NCBI GenBank assembly: GCA_047601745.1
Contig: JASGIS010000001.1
Coordinates: 186,001-250,000 of the forward strand
Source: JAKPAM01 sp047601745
Lineage (GTDB): Bacteria > Pseudomonadota > Gammaproteobacteria > Burkholderiales > Burkholderiaceae_E
Reading direction: 5' to 3'
Length of the DNA stretch: 64,000 nt
Shown: in pieces, positions 50,740 through 58,736 of the stretch
How positions within the stretch are numbered: the stretch's first letter is position 1
Layout: every line of letters begins with the position of its first letter
Program-made: the position numbers and the translations under genes
The notes under the pieces: model-generated
What the model was told of the DNA's origin: nothing
Databases searched by the model: none
What the model saw: only the letters and a program-made list of their open reading frames with translations

Positions 50740-51357
50740 TTATTTCCAGCTCTCCTGGCACCCCTGGCAACCGTCCATCGCCGACTCGGCGAACAGCGTG
50801 TAGCGCACGACGTTACCCTCGAACACCGCGTTCTTGAGATTGGTGGCGGCGAACTTGGTTTCCTGCAGGTCGTTGCTGATGAAGCGGGTGCCGACGAACC
50901 ACGCATGGTTGAAGTGGGTCATCTCGAGATTGGAACCGACGAACTGCGCACCGGAAAAATCGGATCGCATGAGCCGTGCCGCTTCGAGGTCCGTCCCGAC
51001 GAAACGGGCATTCCTGAAATTGGCATTGGCGGCGGTCGCCTTGGACAGGCGCGCACCGGTCAGATCCGCCCCCTCGAGATCGGCGGCCGAAAGATTGGCC
51101 GCGCGCAGGTCGGCGCGGGTGAGATTCGCGCCGCGCAGATCCGCGCCGGCGAGATTCTTGCCGACGAGTTCGGCGTGCCGCAGGTCCGCGCCCGGACAAC
51201 GGGTGTACGGCCAGATCGGGCAGCCGTTGACGACCAGCGGTTCGTCAGTCACCGGCGTGGCGGGATCGGCCGCATCCCCGGGCGTCTGGGCGATGGCCGT
51301 GGCGCTGGCCAGGCAAGCCAGCGCCACGCACGCCGTGCGTAGCGATGATCTGATCAC
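50740..51357 (-). CDS. Secreted pentapeptide-repeat protein
   Basis: A 205-residue protein with a signal peptide (VALACLASATAIAQ) and some 20 consecutive A(D/N)LXX repeats from about residue 57 (GADLRHAELVGKNLAGADLR) forming a right-handed beta-helix. A cysteine pair at the N-terminus (NGCPIWPYTRC) and one near the end (DGCQGCQ) could close the helix. It is placed between a PQQ dehydrogenase and its cytochrome. Role unknown. Confidence 0.85.
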   Translation of the reverse strand: MIRSSLRTACVALACLASATAIAQTPGDAADPATPVTDEPLVVNGCPIWPYTRCPGADLRHAELVGKNLAGADLRGANLTRADLRAANLSAADLEGADLTGARLSKATAANANFRNARFVGTDLEAARLMRSDFSGAQFVGSNLEMTHFNHAWFVGTRFISNDLQETKFAATNLKNAVFEGNVVRYTLFAESAMDGCQGCQESWK

Positions 51358-51360
51358 GGC

Positions 51361-53232
51361 TTATTTGCCGGCGGTCTGCTTGGGCAGCTTGAACACCCAC
51401 ATCGAACCGCCCTGGGTCACCTGCTTCGTCAGCTCGGCCATGTCGCCGCCCCACAGCGGCACCGCACCGCCATAACCGGACTGGATGCCCACGTACTGCT
51501 CGCCGTCCATCTCCCAGGTGATCGGCACCGAGACCACGCCGGAACCGGTCTGGAACCGCCACAGCTCCTTACCGGTCTTGCTGTCGAAGGCTTTGACGAA
51601 GCCGTCCGACGTGCCGGTGAACAGCAGCCCTCCTGCCGTGGTCAGCGTGCCGGCCCAAAGCGGGAACTGCTCCTTATGCTCCCAGGCGATCTTGCCGGTC
51701 TGCGGGTTGATCGCCCTCAAGGTGCCGACGTGATCGTCATAGAGCCTCTTGACCCGGAAACCCTGGCCCAGGTAAGCCGCCCCCGGCTTGTAGGTGATGT
51801 GCTCGGCCCAGTAGTCCATCGCCCAGTGGTTGGCCGGAATGTAGAACAATCCGGTATCGGGGCTGTAGCTCATCGGCATCCAGTTGGTGCCGCCGATGAA
51901 CGGCGGAGACACGAAGATGGTATCGCCCTTGTCCTCGCCTTCCTTGGGCTCCGGCGGACGATTGTTCTTTTCGATCGGCAGGCCGGTCTTCAGATCGAAG
52001 CCCGAAGCCCAGGTGATGCCTTCGACGAAAGGCCAGGCATGGATGATCGCGGTCTGCTTCCACGGATGGCCGTCGGCCTGCGCCAGCTTCTCGCGATCGG
52101 TCACGAAGAAAAAGCCGTTGCGGTCCGCATGCGCCGACGCCTTGACGGTCTTGCCGCTCTTGGCATCCTTGTATTCGAACAGCAGCACCGAGTTGTTGCC
52201 CGAGAAATCCCAGGCGTCGTTCGGCGTATGCGAGAAGAAGCCCTTCAGCTCACCGGTGCTCGGGTCCACGTAGGCCTGGCCGGACGTATAGAGGCTGGCG
52301 TATTTGGTCGGATCGCCGCCTTTGGGGGTGCGCTTCCAGGTGTTCCACGGCGCCGGATTGCCGCTTCCGACGACGATGGTGTTCGTCTCCACGTCGAACG
52401 ACGCGGTCTGCCACGGCGCGCCGCCGCCCTGGCTCCACGACTCCGCCTTGCCGGTCGACGAGTTCGGATCGTCGGGCCAGCTCGGCGCCTTGGGATCGCC
52501 GGTCGGCGTGCTGGGCTGGCCATTCAGCCGGCCCATGTGCCCCTCGACCATCGGCCGCGCCCAGATCTCCTTGCCGGTATCCGGGTCGCGCGCGAACAGA
52601 TAACCGACGACGCCGAATTCATCACCCGAAGAACCGTGCACCAGCAGCACCTTGCCGGTCTTCTGGTCCTTGACGATGAACGGAGCGCCCGTCATCGTAT
52701 AACCGACCTTGTGATCGCCGAACTTCTCGTTCCATACCACCTTGCCGGTCGTGCGATCGAGCGCGACCACGCGCGCATCCAGCGTCCCGAAGAAGACCTT
52801 GTCGCCGTAGATCGCCGGGCCCCGGTTGACGACGTCGCAGCACGGGCGGATGTCTTCGGGCAGGCGGTGCTCATAGGTCCACAGCCGCTTGCCGGTATGG
52901 GCATCGAGAGCGACGAAGCGCGAGTACGAAGCCGTGACGTAGATCACGCCGTCATGCACGAGGGCCTGGGCTTCCTGGCCGCGCTGCTTTTCTCCGCCGA
53001 ACGAATAACTCCAGACGGGAACCAGGCCGGCGACGTTCGCGGTGTTCAGCACCTTGAGCGGACTATAGCGCTGCGCCTTCAGTCCCAAGCCATAGGTAAG
53101 GACGTCCTTCGGGGTCGTCGCGTCATTGGCGATGTCATCCCAGGTCACGGGATTGACGGCATGTGCGATCAGAGGCAAGGCGCTCGCGATGGCGACGCAC
53201 AGCACACTCGGACGCAGGGGGCGGAAGGCCAT
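51361..53232 (-). CDS. PQQ-dependent alcohol dehydrogenase, Ca-type (ExaA/PedE-like)
   Basis: A 623-residue periplasmic quinoprotein with signal peptide and eight W-propeller blades. The adjacent cysteines C131-C132 form the ring disulfide over PQQ. The active-site motif is W341-D342-F343-S344: D342 is the catalytic base, and Ser at 344 replaces the extra Asp diagnostic of lanthanide enzymes, so calcium use is predicted. It oxidises primary alcohols to aldehydes, passing electrons to cytochrome c-550. A sigma-54 promoter and activator site lie upstream. Confidence 0.93.
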   Translation of the reverse strand: MAFRPLRPSVLCVAIASALPLIAHAVNPVTWDDIANDATTPKDVLTYGLGLKAQRYSPLKVLNTANVAGLVPVWSYSFGGEKQRGQEAQALVHDGVIYVTASYSRFVALDAHTGKRLWTYEHRLPEDIRPCCDVVNRGPAIYGDKVFFGTLDARVVALDRTTGKVVWNEKFGDHKVGYTMTGAPFIVKDQKTGKVLLVHGSSGDEFGVVGYLFARDPDTGKEIWARPMVEGHMGRLNGQPSTPTGDPKAPSWPDDPNSSTGKAESWSQGGGAPWQTASFDVETNTIVVGSGNPAPWNTWKRTPKGGDPTKYASLYTSGQAYVDPSTGELKGFFSHTPNDAWDFSGNNSVLLFEYKDAKSGKTVKASAHADRNGFFFVTDREKLAQADGHPWKQTAIIHAWPFVEGITWASGFDLKTGLPIEKNNRPPEPKEGEDKGDTIFVSPPFIGGTNWMPMSYSPDTGLFYIPANHWAMDYWAEHITYKPGAAYLGQGFRVKRLYDDHVGTLRAINPQTGKIAWEHKEQFPLWAGTLTTAGGLLFTGTSDGFVKAFDSKTGKELWRFQTGSGVVSVPITWEMDGEQYVGIQSGYGGAVPLWGGDMAELTKQVTQGGSMWVFKLPKQTAGK

Positions 53233-53290
53233 GGATTGTCTCCTCAGATGTATGGCGGTGAAACCGACGTTGGCTACGCCCGGCGCATGG

Positions 53291-53307
53291 TGCAATTGGT
53301 GTGCCAA
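53291..53307 (-). promoter_or_regulatory. Sigma-54 (-24/-12) promoter of the alcohol dehydrogenase operon
   Basis: On the minus strand TTGGCACACCAATTGCA is a near-perfect -24/-12 element (GG-N10-GC), 60 bp before the ATG. The activator site lies 73 bp further upstream. Confidence 0.85.
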
Positions 53308-53379
53308 TCCCTAGAACGGGAACTCGAACGGAAAAACGGACGAATGCCGGCGCCTGCTGCGTTCCCGCGTGACGCAGGG

Positions 53380-53396
53380 TGTTCCATTCTGAAACG
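53380..53396. promoter_or_regulatory. Upstream activator site (17-bp inverted repeat)
   Basis: TGTTCCATTCTGAAACG, an imperfect dyad of the form TGTYYCA-N3-TGRRACR, shared with three other sites near sigma-54 promoters in this island. Confidence 0.7.
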
Positions 53397-53400
53397 GTGT

Positions 53401-53946
53401 TCAGCGCATCCTTTGGAGCAGGCCATCCTTCGCGATGAACTGATGATGGATGACGGCCAGAAGGTGCAAGGCGACGAGCAGCATCAGCGCGAAGGCCGAG
53501 ATCTGATGGATGGCGCTCATCACCGCCTTGGCGGCATCCCAACGCTCGGCGAGCTTAGGCAGCGTCAGGCCGAACAGGCGCACCGGGTAACCCGAGTACA
53601 CCGAACCCAGAAAACCCGACGCGGGCATCAGCAGCATCAGCACATAGAGCAGTCGATGACTGATCGACGCCAGATGCCGCTGGATCGCGGCCATCGGAAC
53701 GGCAGGTACCGGCGGACGCCGGACGGCCCAGGCCAATCTGAACAAAGCCAGCAGCCCCAGCGTCATGCCGAGCGATTTGTGCACGTTGAACCAGTAGGCC
53801 CGTGCACCGCCGGCACCCTTGGGCAATTCCGTCATCCATAGCCCCAGGCCGATCTGGATGAACAGCAGCGCGGCCATCAGCCAATGCAGCAGCCGCGAGA
53901 CGCGATCGTAGCGGATGGGTTCGGGGCACGACGACGCGGAACCCAT
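53401..53946 (-). CDS. Cytochrome b561-family membrane protein
   Basis: A 181-residue four-helix cytochrome b. Haem-ligand His residues are likely H21 (SRLLHWLMAAL), H56 (FNVHKSLGMTLG), H145 and H161/H166 in the last helices (IHQISAFALMLLVALHLLAV). It exchanges electrons between the quinone pool and the periplasm. It is 15 bp after the sigma-54 activator gene, so probably co-transcribed with it. Confidence 0.9.
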   Translation of the reverse strand: MGSASSCPEPIRYDRVSRLLHWLMAALLFIQIGLGLWMTELPKGAGGARAYWFNVHKSLGMTLGLLALFRLAWAVRRPPVPAVPMAAIQRHLASISHRLLYVLMLLMPASGFLGSVYSGYPVRLFGLTLPKLAERWDAAKAVMSAIHQISAFALMLLVALHLLAVIHHQFIAKDGLLQRMR

Positions 53947-53961
53947 CGGTCCTCCTTCGAT

Positions 53962-56100
53962 TCAAAGAAGGTCGGGCGGCAGGAACGGCTTCTTGCGGTA
54001 GATGGTATTGCGCGAGACGCCCAGCGCCTTGGCGGCCGCCGACACATTGCCCTTGTGCAGGCGCAACATCCGTGCCATCGCCTGAAGCGCCACGTCCTGC
54101 AGGTTCTGCGGGTCGGACCGGCTGTCGGCCGATCCGGAAGCATCGGCGGCCGGCGCCGGCGGATCCTGCGGACCGGATACCGGGCCGGCGAAGCCGGTCG
54201 CCGCCGGCATCCCACGCGCGGGAACCCCGCGGGCCTGAACGTCCGGCCCCTGGATGAGTCCGGCGGAATCCTCGGCCGCTGCAGCGCCCGACCAGGGATT
54301 CGCGCTCCCCTGCAGATCCTCCAGGAAATCATCGGGCAGATGCTGGAGCTCGATGCTGCCCTCGTCGCCCACCATGACCACGGCCGTGCGCAGCAGATTG
54401 TGCAGTTGCCGCATGTTGCCGGGCCAGTGATAACGCGCGAGCAAGGCCATGACCTCGGGGGCGATGTCGATGTCCGGCCCTTCGCCGCGCAACTGCTTGA
54501 GCACGCGGTGGATCACGATCTCGAAATCGGTACGCTCGCGCAGCGCCGGCAGCCGCACCACCAGGCCGTTGAGACGGTAGTACAGATCTTCGCGGAATTC
54601 GCCGCGGGCGATCATCTCCTTGAGATTCTTGTGGGTGGCGCTGATCACCGTGACGTCCACCTCCACTTCCTTGTCCGACCCCAGCGGATTGACCCTGCGC
54701 TCCTGCAGCACGCGCAGCAGCCGCGCCTGCAGAGGCCTGGGCATGTCGCCGATCTCATCGAGGAACAGCGTGCCGCCGTGCGCGAGCGCGATCTTGCCCA
54801 CCGCGCCCTTCTTGCGCGCCCCAGTGAAGGCGCCCTCCTCATAACCGAACAGTTCGGCCTCGATCAGCGATTCGGGAATGGACGCACAGTTGACCGCCAC
54901 GAAGTTTCGGCGCGCGCGCGCCGAATCATTGTGGATGGCCCGCGCCAGCAAGTCCTTGCCGGTACCCGTCTCGCCCAGGATCATCACCGGAATGTCGCGG
55001 TCCACCACGCGGCGCAGCTTGCCGATGATCGCCCGTATCTGCGCATCTCCGGTGTCCAGGTACTGCAGCGACGAAAACTGCGCGGAGCGCGCCACGCGGG
55101 CCACCTGCGCCCGGCGCGGCGCGTCGGCCTCGGCGGGGAGCGCGCTCGGCGCCTCGGCGGCGATCGGGGCGCTCCAAAGCTTCGTCTGCTTGATCCTGGC
55201 CCGGCACCAGACCTTCACGCCATCGTGCATGTGCAGTTGCCGGGGCGTGGTCACGGGTCCGTGACCGAACAACTCGAACAGCGCCGACATCGACATGCCG
55301 AACAACGACGGGAACGTATGGGCCTGCAAGGCGCTGAACGACAGGCCCAACTGGAACTGGGCGCTGCGATTGGCCGAAATGAAACGCCCATCGCGCGTGA
55401 ACACGGCGATGCCTTCGACCAGGGTGCCGAGGAATTCGGGACGGGCATGGAAATGCAGGCGTATCGCGTCCGGAAAGCTCCCGGCGAACATGTGGTTCTC
55501 GATCATCTGCGCCGACATCCGCACCAGCGCCAGCGTGTGCTGCTGGTAGCTGCGATAGTCGCCCGATACGTCCAGCGCGCCGATCAATTGGCCCTGGGGA
55601 TCGATGATCGGTGCGCATGAACACGTCAGCGACTGATTGGCCGCCATATAGTGCTGGTCGCCATGGACGGTGAGCGCCTCGCGCTCGGTCAGCGCGGTGC
55701 CGACGGCATTGGTCCCCTTGGCCTTCTCGGACCAGTCCACGCCCGGCATCAACGCCACGCGCGACGCTTTCTCCATGAAATCGCTGTCGCCGAGCGAGTG
55801 CAGCACCAGTCCGTTGGACGAGGTCAGCACGACCATGCTGTGCGTATTGACGATCTGCTGGTACAGCGTCTCCATCACGGGCGCCGCATGCTGGAACAGG
55901 AAGCGGCTTTCTTCCAGGATCTGGCTCCAATCCCCTTTGCCGGGGACCGACCAATCGGGCTGCTGATGAACGGCGACCCCCAACTCCTGGGATCGTTGAT
56001 GCGCCAGCACGAGCAGCTCATCGCGGCCATGGACCGGCAGCTCGGCATTCGCCGGCGCGAGTTTCTGCTCGGATCGGCGGTCGGTGCTATCAGGACTCAT
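53962..56100 (-). CDS. AcoR-like sigma-54-dependent Fis-family activator
   Basis: A 712-residue enhancer-binding protein. The N-terminal GAF-like sensor (SSNGLVLHSLGDSDFMEKAS, GTNAVGTALTE) is followed by a PAS-like part and an AAA+ domain with Walker A GETGTGKD at 376-383 and the sigma-54 contact loop GAFTGA at 423-428. A proline/alanine-rich linker leads to a C-terminal Fis HTH (GNVSAAAKALGVSRNTIYRK). It is the obvious activator of the nearby sigma-54 promoters, sensing alcohol or aldehyde by inference. Confidence 0.93.
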   Translation of the reverse strand: MSPDSTDRRSEQKLAPANAELPVHGRDELLVLAHQRSQELGVAVHQQPDWSVPGKGDWSQILEESRFLFQHAAPVMETLYQQIVNTHSMVVLTSSNGLVLHSLGDSDFMEKASRVALMPGVDWSEKAKGTNAVGTALTEREALTVHGDQHYMAANQSLTCSCAPIIDPQGQLIGALDVSGDYRSYQQHTLALVRMSAQMIENHMFAGSFPDAIRLHFHARPEFLGTLVEGIAVFTRDGRFISANRSAQFQLGLSFSALQAHTFPSLFGMSMSALFELFGHGPVTTPRQLHMHDGVKVWCRARIKQTKLWSAPIAAEAPSALPAEADAPRRAQVARVARSAQFSSLQYLDTGDAQIRAIIGKLRRVVDRDIPVMILGETGTGKDLLARAIHNDSARARRNFVAVNCASIPESLIEAELFGYEEGAFTGARKKGAVGKIALAHGGTLFLDEIGDMPRPLQARLLRVLQERRVNPLGSDKEVEVDVTVISATHKNLKEMIARGEFREDLYYRLNGLVVRLPALRERTDFEIVIHRVLKQLRGEGPDIDIAPEVMALLARYHWPGNMRQLHNLLRTAVVMVGDEGSIELQHLPDDFLEDLQGSANPWSGAAAAEDSAGLIQGPDVQARGVPARGMPAATGFAGPVSGPQDPPAPAADASGSADSRSDPQNLQDVALQAMARMLRLHKGNVSAAAKALGVSRNTIYRKKPFLPPDLL

Positions 56101-56193
56101 GTCGTCTCCTCGAGCCGGGCTTCCTTTATGGCGGACCGGTCACCTCATCCTTCCTCGCGGAGGAACGGATGGAAAACTGCCGTTCGGCAGCAA

Positions 56194-56210
56194 TGTTCCC
56201 ACAAGACACA
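56194..56210. promoter_or_regulatory. Second upstream activator site, diverged
   Basis: TGTTCCCACAAGACACA, a weaker copy of the 17-bp dyad, 42 bp from the stronger one at 56236 in the same divergent region. Confidence 0.5.
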
Positions 56211-56235
56211 AAGCGTTGCTTCAGTGACGCCCTAG

Positions 56236-56252
56236 TGTTTCACTCTGAGACA
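56236..56252. promoter_or_regulatory. Upstream activator site (17-bp inverted repeat)
   Basis: TGTTTCACTCTGAGACA, a good copy of the dyad, 75 bp upstream of the c-550 sigma-54 promoter and between the activator gene and the cytochrome gene. It could also autoregulate the activator. Confidence 0.7.
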
Positions 56253-56326
56253 CCCGCCGCCTGCCGGACTTCGATAAGGAGCCGCCGTCGAGCCAGAACC
56301 CCGACAGGCGAGGCGGCCGGATCTCG

Positions 56327-56342
56327 TGGCCCATATATTGCA
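56327..56342 (+). promoter_or_regulatory. Sigma-54 (-24/-12) promoter of the c-550 gene
   Basis: TGGCCCATATATTGCA has GG-N10-GC spacing and a strong TTGCA element, 40 bp before the ATG. Confidence 0.8.
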
Positions 56343-56381
56343 GGAGAAGCGGGGCTTTTTTCCATAGTCGGAGACAACCCC

Positions 56382-56891
56382 ATGCGCCCAATTCGACATC
56401 GCTTCCCGCTAGCCCTCTACGGCTGGGTCGCCGCGCCTCTCTACCTGTTCACGGCCCTGGCCGCCACCAGCGTTCACGCCCACGGTGATGTCGTGCCGCA
56501 GGCCGTGGACACCCATGCCTTACCCCAGTTGGGCCAAAAATGGCGCGATTCGAACCCGTACGACAAGGCCAGCCCCGCGCGCGAGACGGCGGTGCGGATC
56601 GGTGCCTCGGCCTACAACCAGAACTGCGCCCGCTGCCACGGACTCGAAGCGCTGTCCGGCGGAATCGCGCCGGATCTACGTAAATTCGATGACGACTGCA
56701 GCGGCCTGGCCGACGCCACCAAGAAAGGCGAGTGCTACAAGGAGATGGACGACTACTACGTCGGCACCGTACGCCGCGGCCGCACGCGGGACGGACGGGT
56801 ATACATGCCTCCGTTCGAAGAAGTCCTGTCGCAAGAGGCGATCTGGGCGATCCGGGCCTATCTCGAAGTGCGCCGCGACACCACCAAATAG
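56382..56891 (+). CDS. Cytochrome c-550 (PedF-like)
   Basis: A 169-residue cytochrome c with signal peptide ending VHAHG, haem motif CARCH and axial Met in VYMPPFEEVL. The DTHALPQLGQKWRDSNPYD segment is typical of c-550 partners of quinoprotein ethanol dehydrogenases. GGAGA precedes the ATG. It has its own sigma-54 promoter and is the likely main electron acceptor of the alcohol dehydrogenase. Confidence 0.9.
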   Translation: MRPIRHRFPLALYGWVAAPLYLFTALAATSVHAHGDVVPQAVDTHALPQLGQKWRDSNPYDKASPARETAVRIGASAYNQNCARCHGLEALSGGIAPDLRKFDDDCSGLADATKKGECYKEMDDYYVGTVRRGRTRDGRVYMPPFEEVLSQEAIWAIRAYLEVRRDTTK

Positions 56892-56901
56892 GCGACGGGA
56901 A

Positions 56902-56923
56902 AAGGGGCTCGCCCGAGCCCCTT
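56902..56923. terminator. Bidirectional hairpin terminator
   Basis: AAGGGGCTCG, CC, CGAGCCCCTT forms a perfect 10-bp stem between convergent cytochrome and aldehyde dehydrogenase genes, with flanking A and T residues. Confidence 0.8.
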
Positions 56924-56941
56924 CCTTCCGGCCGCGAACGA

Positions 56942-58468
56942 TCAGAAGAAACCCAGCGCTTTCGAGCTGTAGCTGACCAGCAGGTTCTTGGTCTGCTGAT
57001 AGTTGCCCAGGGCGCTCGCGTGGTTCTCGCGACCGATGCCCGATTTCTTGTAGCCGCCGAAAGCGGCATGCGCCGGATAGAGGTGATAGCAGTTGGTCCA
57101 CACGCGGCCGGCCTTGATCGCCCGCCCCGCCAGGTAGGCCGTCGTGCCGTTGCGGCTCCACACCCCCGCTCCCAGACCGTAGTCGCTGTCGTTGGCGATG
57201 CGGATCGCGTCTTCCAGCGTCTTGAAGGTCGTGACCGAGGCCACCGGACCGAAGATCTCCTCCTGGAACACCCGCATGCCGTTCTCGCCGAACAGCAGCG
57301 TCGGCTTGACGAAGAAACCGTCATTGATGTCGCCGCCCGCACGCAGGCGCTCGCCGCCGGTCAGGCATTTCGCGCCTTCCTGGTTGCCGATCTCGATGTA
57401 GCCGAGGATGCGGTCCATCTGCGCCTGCGAGACCTGGGCTCCGACCATCGTGGTCATCTCCAGCGGATGCCCCTGCTTGATCGCCTGCACGCGCTTGACC
57501 GCGCGGTCGATGAACTTCTCGTAGATCGATTCCTGGATCAGGATCCGCGACGGGCAGGTACAGACCTCGCCTTGATTCAGCGAGAACATCGCGAAGCCTT
57601 CCATCGCCTTGTCGAGGAACTCGTCATCGGCATCCATCACGTCGGCGAAGAAGATGTTCGGGCTCTTGCCGCCGAGTTCGACGGTCGACGGAATCATGCT
57701 GTCGGCCGCGGCGTGCAGGATGCGCTGGCCGACGACGGAAGAGCCGGTGAACGCGATCTTGGCGATGCGCTTGCTGGTGGCCAACGCCTCGCCGGCCTCC
57801 TTGCCGAAACCGTTGACGATATTGACGACGCCGGGCGGCAGCAGGTCAGCGATCAGCTCCATCAGCACCATGATCGAGGCCGGCGTCTGCTCGGCCGGCT
57901 TCATGACCACGCAACAGCCTGCGGCGAGCGCCGGAGGCAGCTTCCAGCAGGCCATCAGGATCGGAAAGTTCCACGGGATGATCTGCCCGACCACGCCGAT
58001 GGGCTCATGGAAGTGGTAGGCGACCGTGGTCTCGTCGATATCGGAGATGCCGCCTTCCTGGGCGCGGATGCAGCCCGCGAAGTAGCGGAAGTGGTCGACG
58101 GCCAGCGGAATGTCGGCAGCCATGGTCTCGCGCAGCGGCTTGCCGTTGTCGATGGTCTCGGCGATCGCCAGCCGCTCCAGATTCTGCTCCATACGGTCGG
58201 CGATCCTGAGCAGGATGTTCGAACGCTCGGTCGCGGAGGTCCTGCCCCACTTCTCCTGGGCGGCATGGGCGGCATCCAGCGCTCGCTCGATGTCGGAGGC
58301 GTCCGACTGCGCCACCTTGCAGAACGGCTTGCCGGTGATCGGCGAAACATTGTCGAAATAGCGGCCCGCATTCGGAGCCGCCCATTGGCCGTTGATGAAG
58401 TTGTCGTATTTCTCTTTGTAGGGATAGGCGGCGTCGAGGTTGAAACGCTTGAGTTCGAACATATCCAT
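56942..58468 (-). CDS. NAD-dependent aldehyde dehydrogenase (ExaC/AcoD-like)
   Basis: A 508-residue ALDH. Motifs are VGQIIPWNFPILMACWKLPP, the Glu base in STVELGGKSPN and the catalytic Cys region LNQGEVCTCPSR. It oxidises the aldehyde made by the PQQ dehydrogenase to the acid. AGGAG before 58468 sets the start. A -24/-12-like element and a 17-bp activator site upstream place it in the AcoR-like regulon. Confidence 0.94.
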   Translation of the reverse strand: MDMFELKRFNLDAAYPYKEKYDNFINGQWAAPNAGRYFDNVSPITGKPFCKVAQSDASDIERALDAAHAAQEKWGRTSATERSNILLRIADRMEQNLERLAIAETIDNGKPLRETMAADIPLAVDHFRYFAGCIRAQEGGISDIDETTVAYHFHEPIGVVGQIIPWNFPILMACWKLPPALAAGCCVVMKPAEQTPASIMVLMELIADLLPPGVVNIVNGFGKEAGEALATSKRIAKIAFTGSSVVGQRILHAAADSMIPSTVELGGKSPNIFFADVMDADDEFLDKAMEGFAMFSLNQGEVCTCPSRILIQESIYEKFIDRAVKRVQAIKQGHPLEMTTMVGAQVSQAQMDRILGYIEIGNQEGAKCLTGGERLRAGGDINDGFFVKPTLLFGENGMRVFQEEIFGPVASVTTFKTLEDAIRIANDSDYGLGAGVWSRNGTTAYLAGRAIKAGRVWTNCYHLYPAHAAFGGYKKSGIGRENHASALGNYQQTKNLLVSYSSKALGFF

Positions 58469-58533
58469 GGGAGTCTCCTGGTGCTCTACGGGGGCGGACA
58501 GGCCGGCGCGAGGCGGCCGGTCGCGCCGGTGCA

Positions 58534-58549
58534 TACAAGCTTCGTGCCA
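58534..58549 (-). promoter_or_regulatory. Sigma-54-like promoter of the aldehyde dehydrogenase gene
   Basis: On the minus strand TGGCACGAAGCTTGTA has a perfect -24 half and correct spacing, with GT in place of GC at -12. It is 66 bp before the ATG. Confidence 0.62.
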
Positions 58550-58647
58550 TGCCGTAGCATGCTAAGCAGCACTCGCGACGGCGCGAGCCGAGGCCCGCGA
58601 GCGGGCCCGGCGAGTCGCCATGGACCTGATCCCGGCTGTCGGGATCA

Positions 58648-58664
58648 TGTCCCAAATTGGAACG
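58648..58664. promoter_or_regulatory. Upstream activator site (17-bp inverted repeat)
   Basis: TGTCCCAAATTGGAACG, 99 bp upstream of the aldehyde dehydrogenase -24 element and 73 bp before the divergent acetoacetyl-CoA synthetase start. Confidence 0.65.
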
Positions 58665-58736
58665 ACGGCTGCTTCCGTTTGCAACGGTTGCTCGGGCGGC
58701 CGTCCGCCGCGAACATCAGGATCTGCCGGACTAACG

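Noticed and set aside
51361..53232. Lanthanide-dependent (XoxF/PedH-type) dehydrogenase
   Set aside because: The diagnostic second Asp after the catalytic Asp is Ser (WDFS), which indicates the calcium type.
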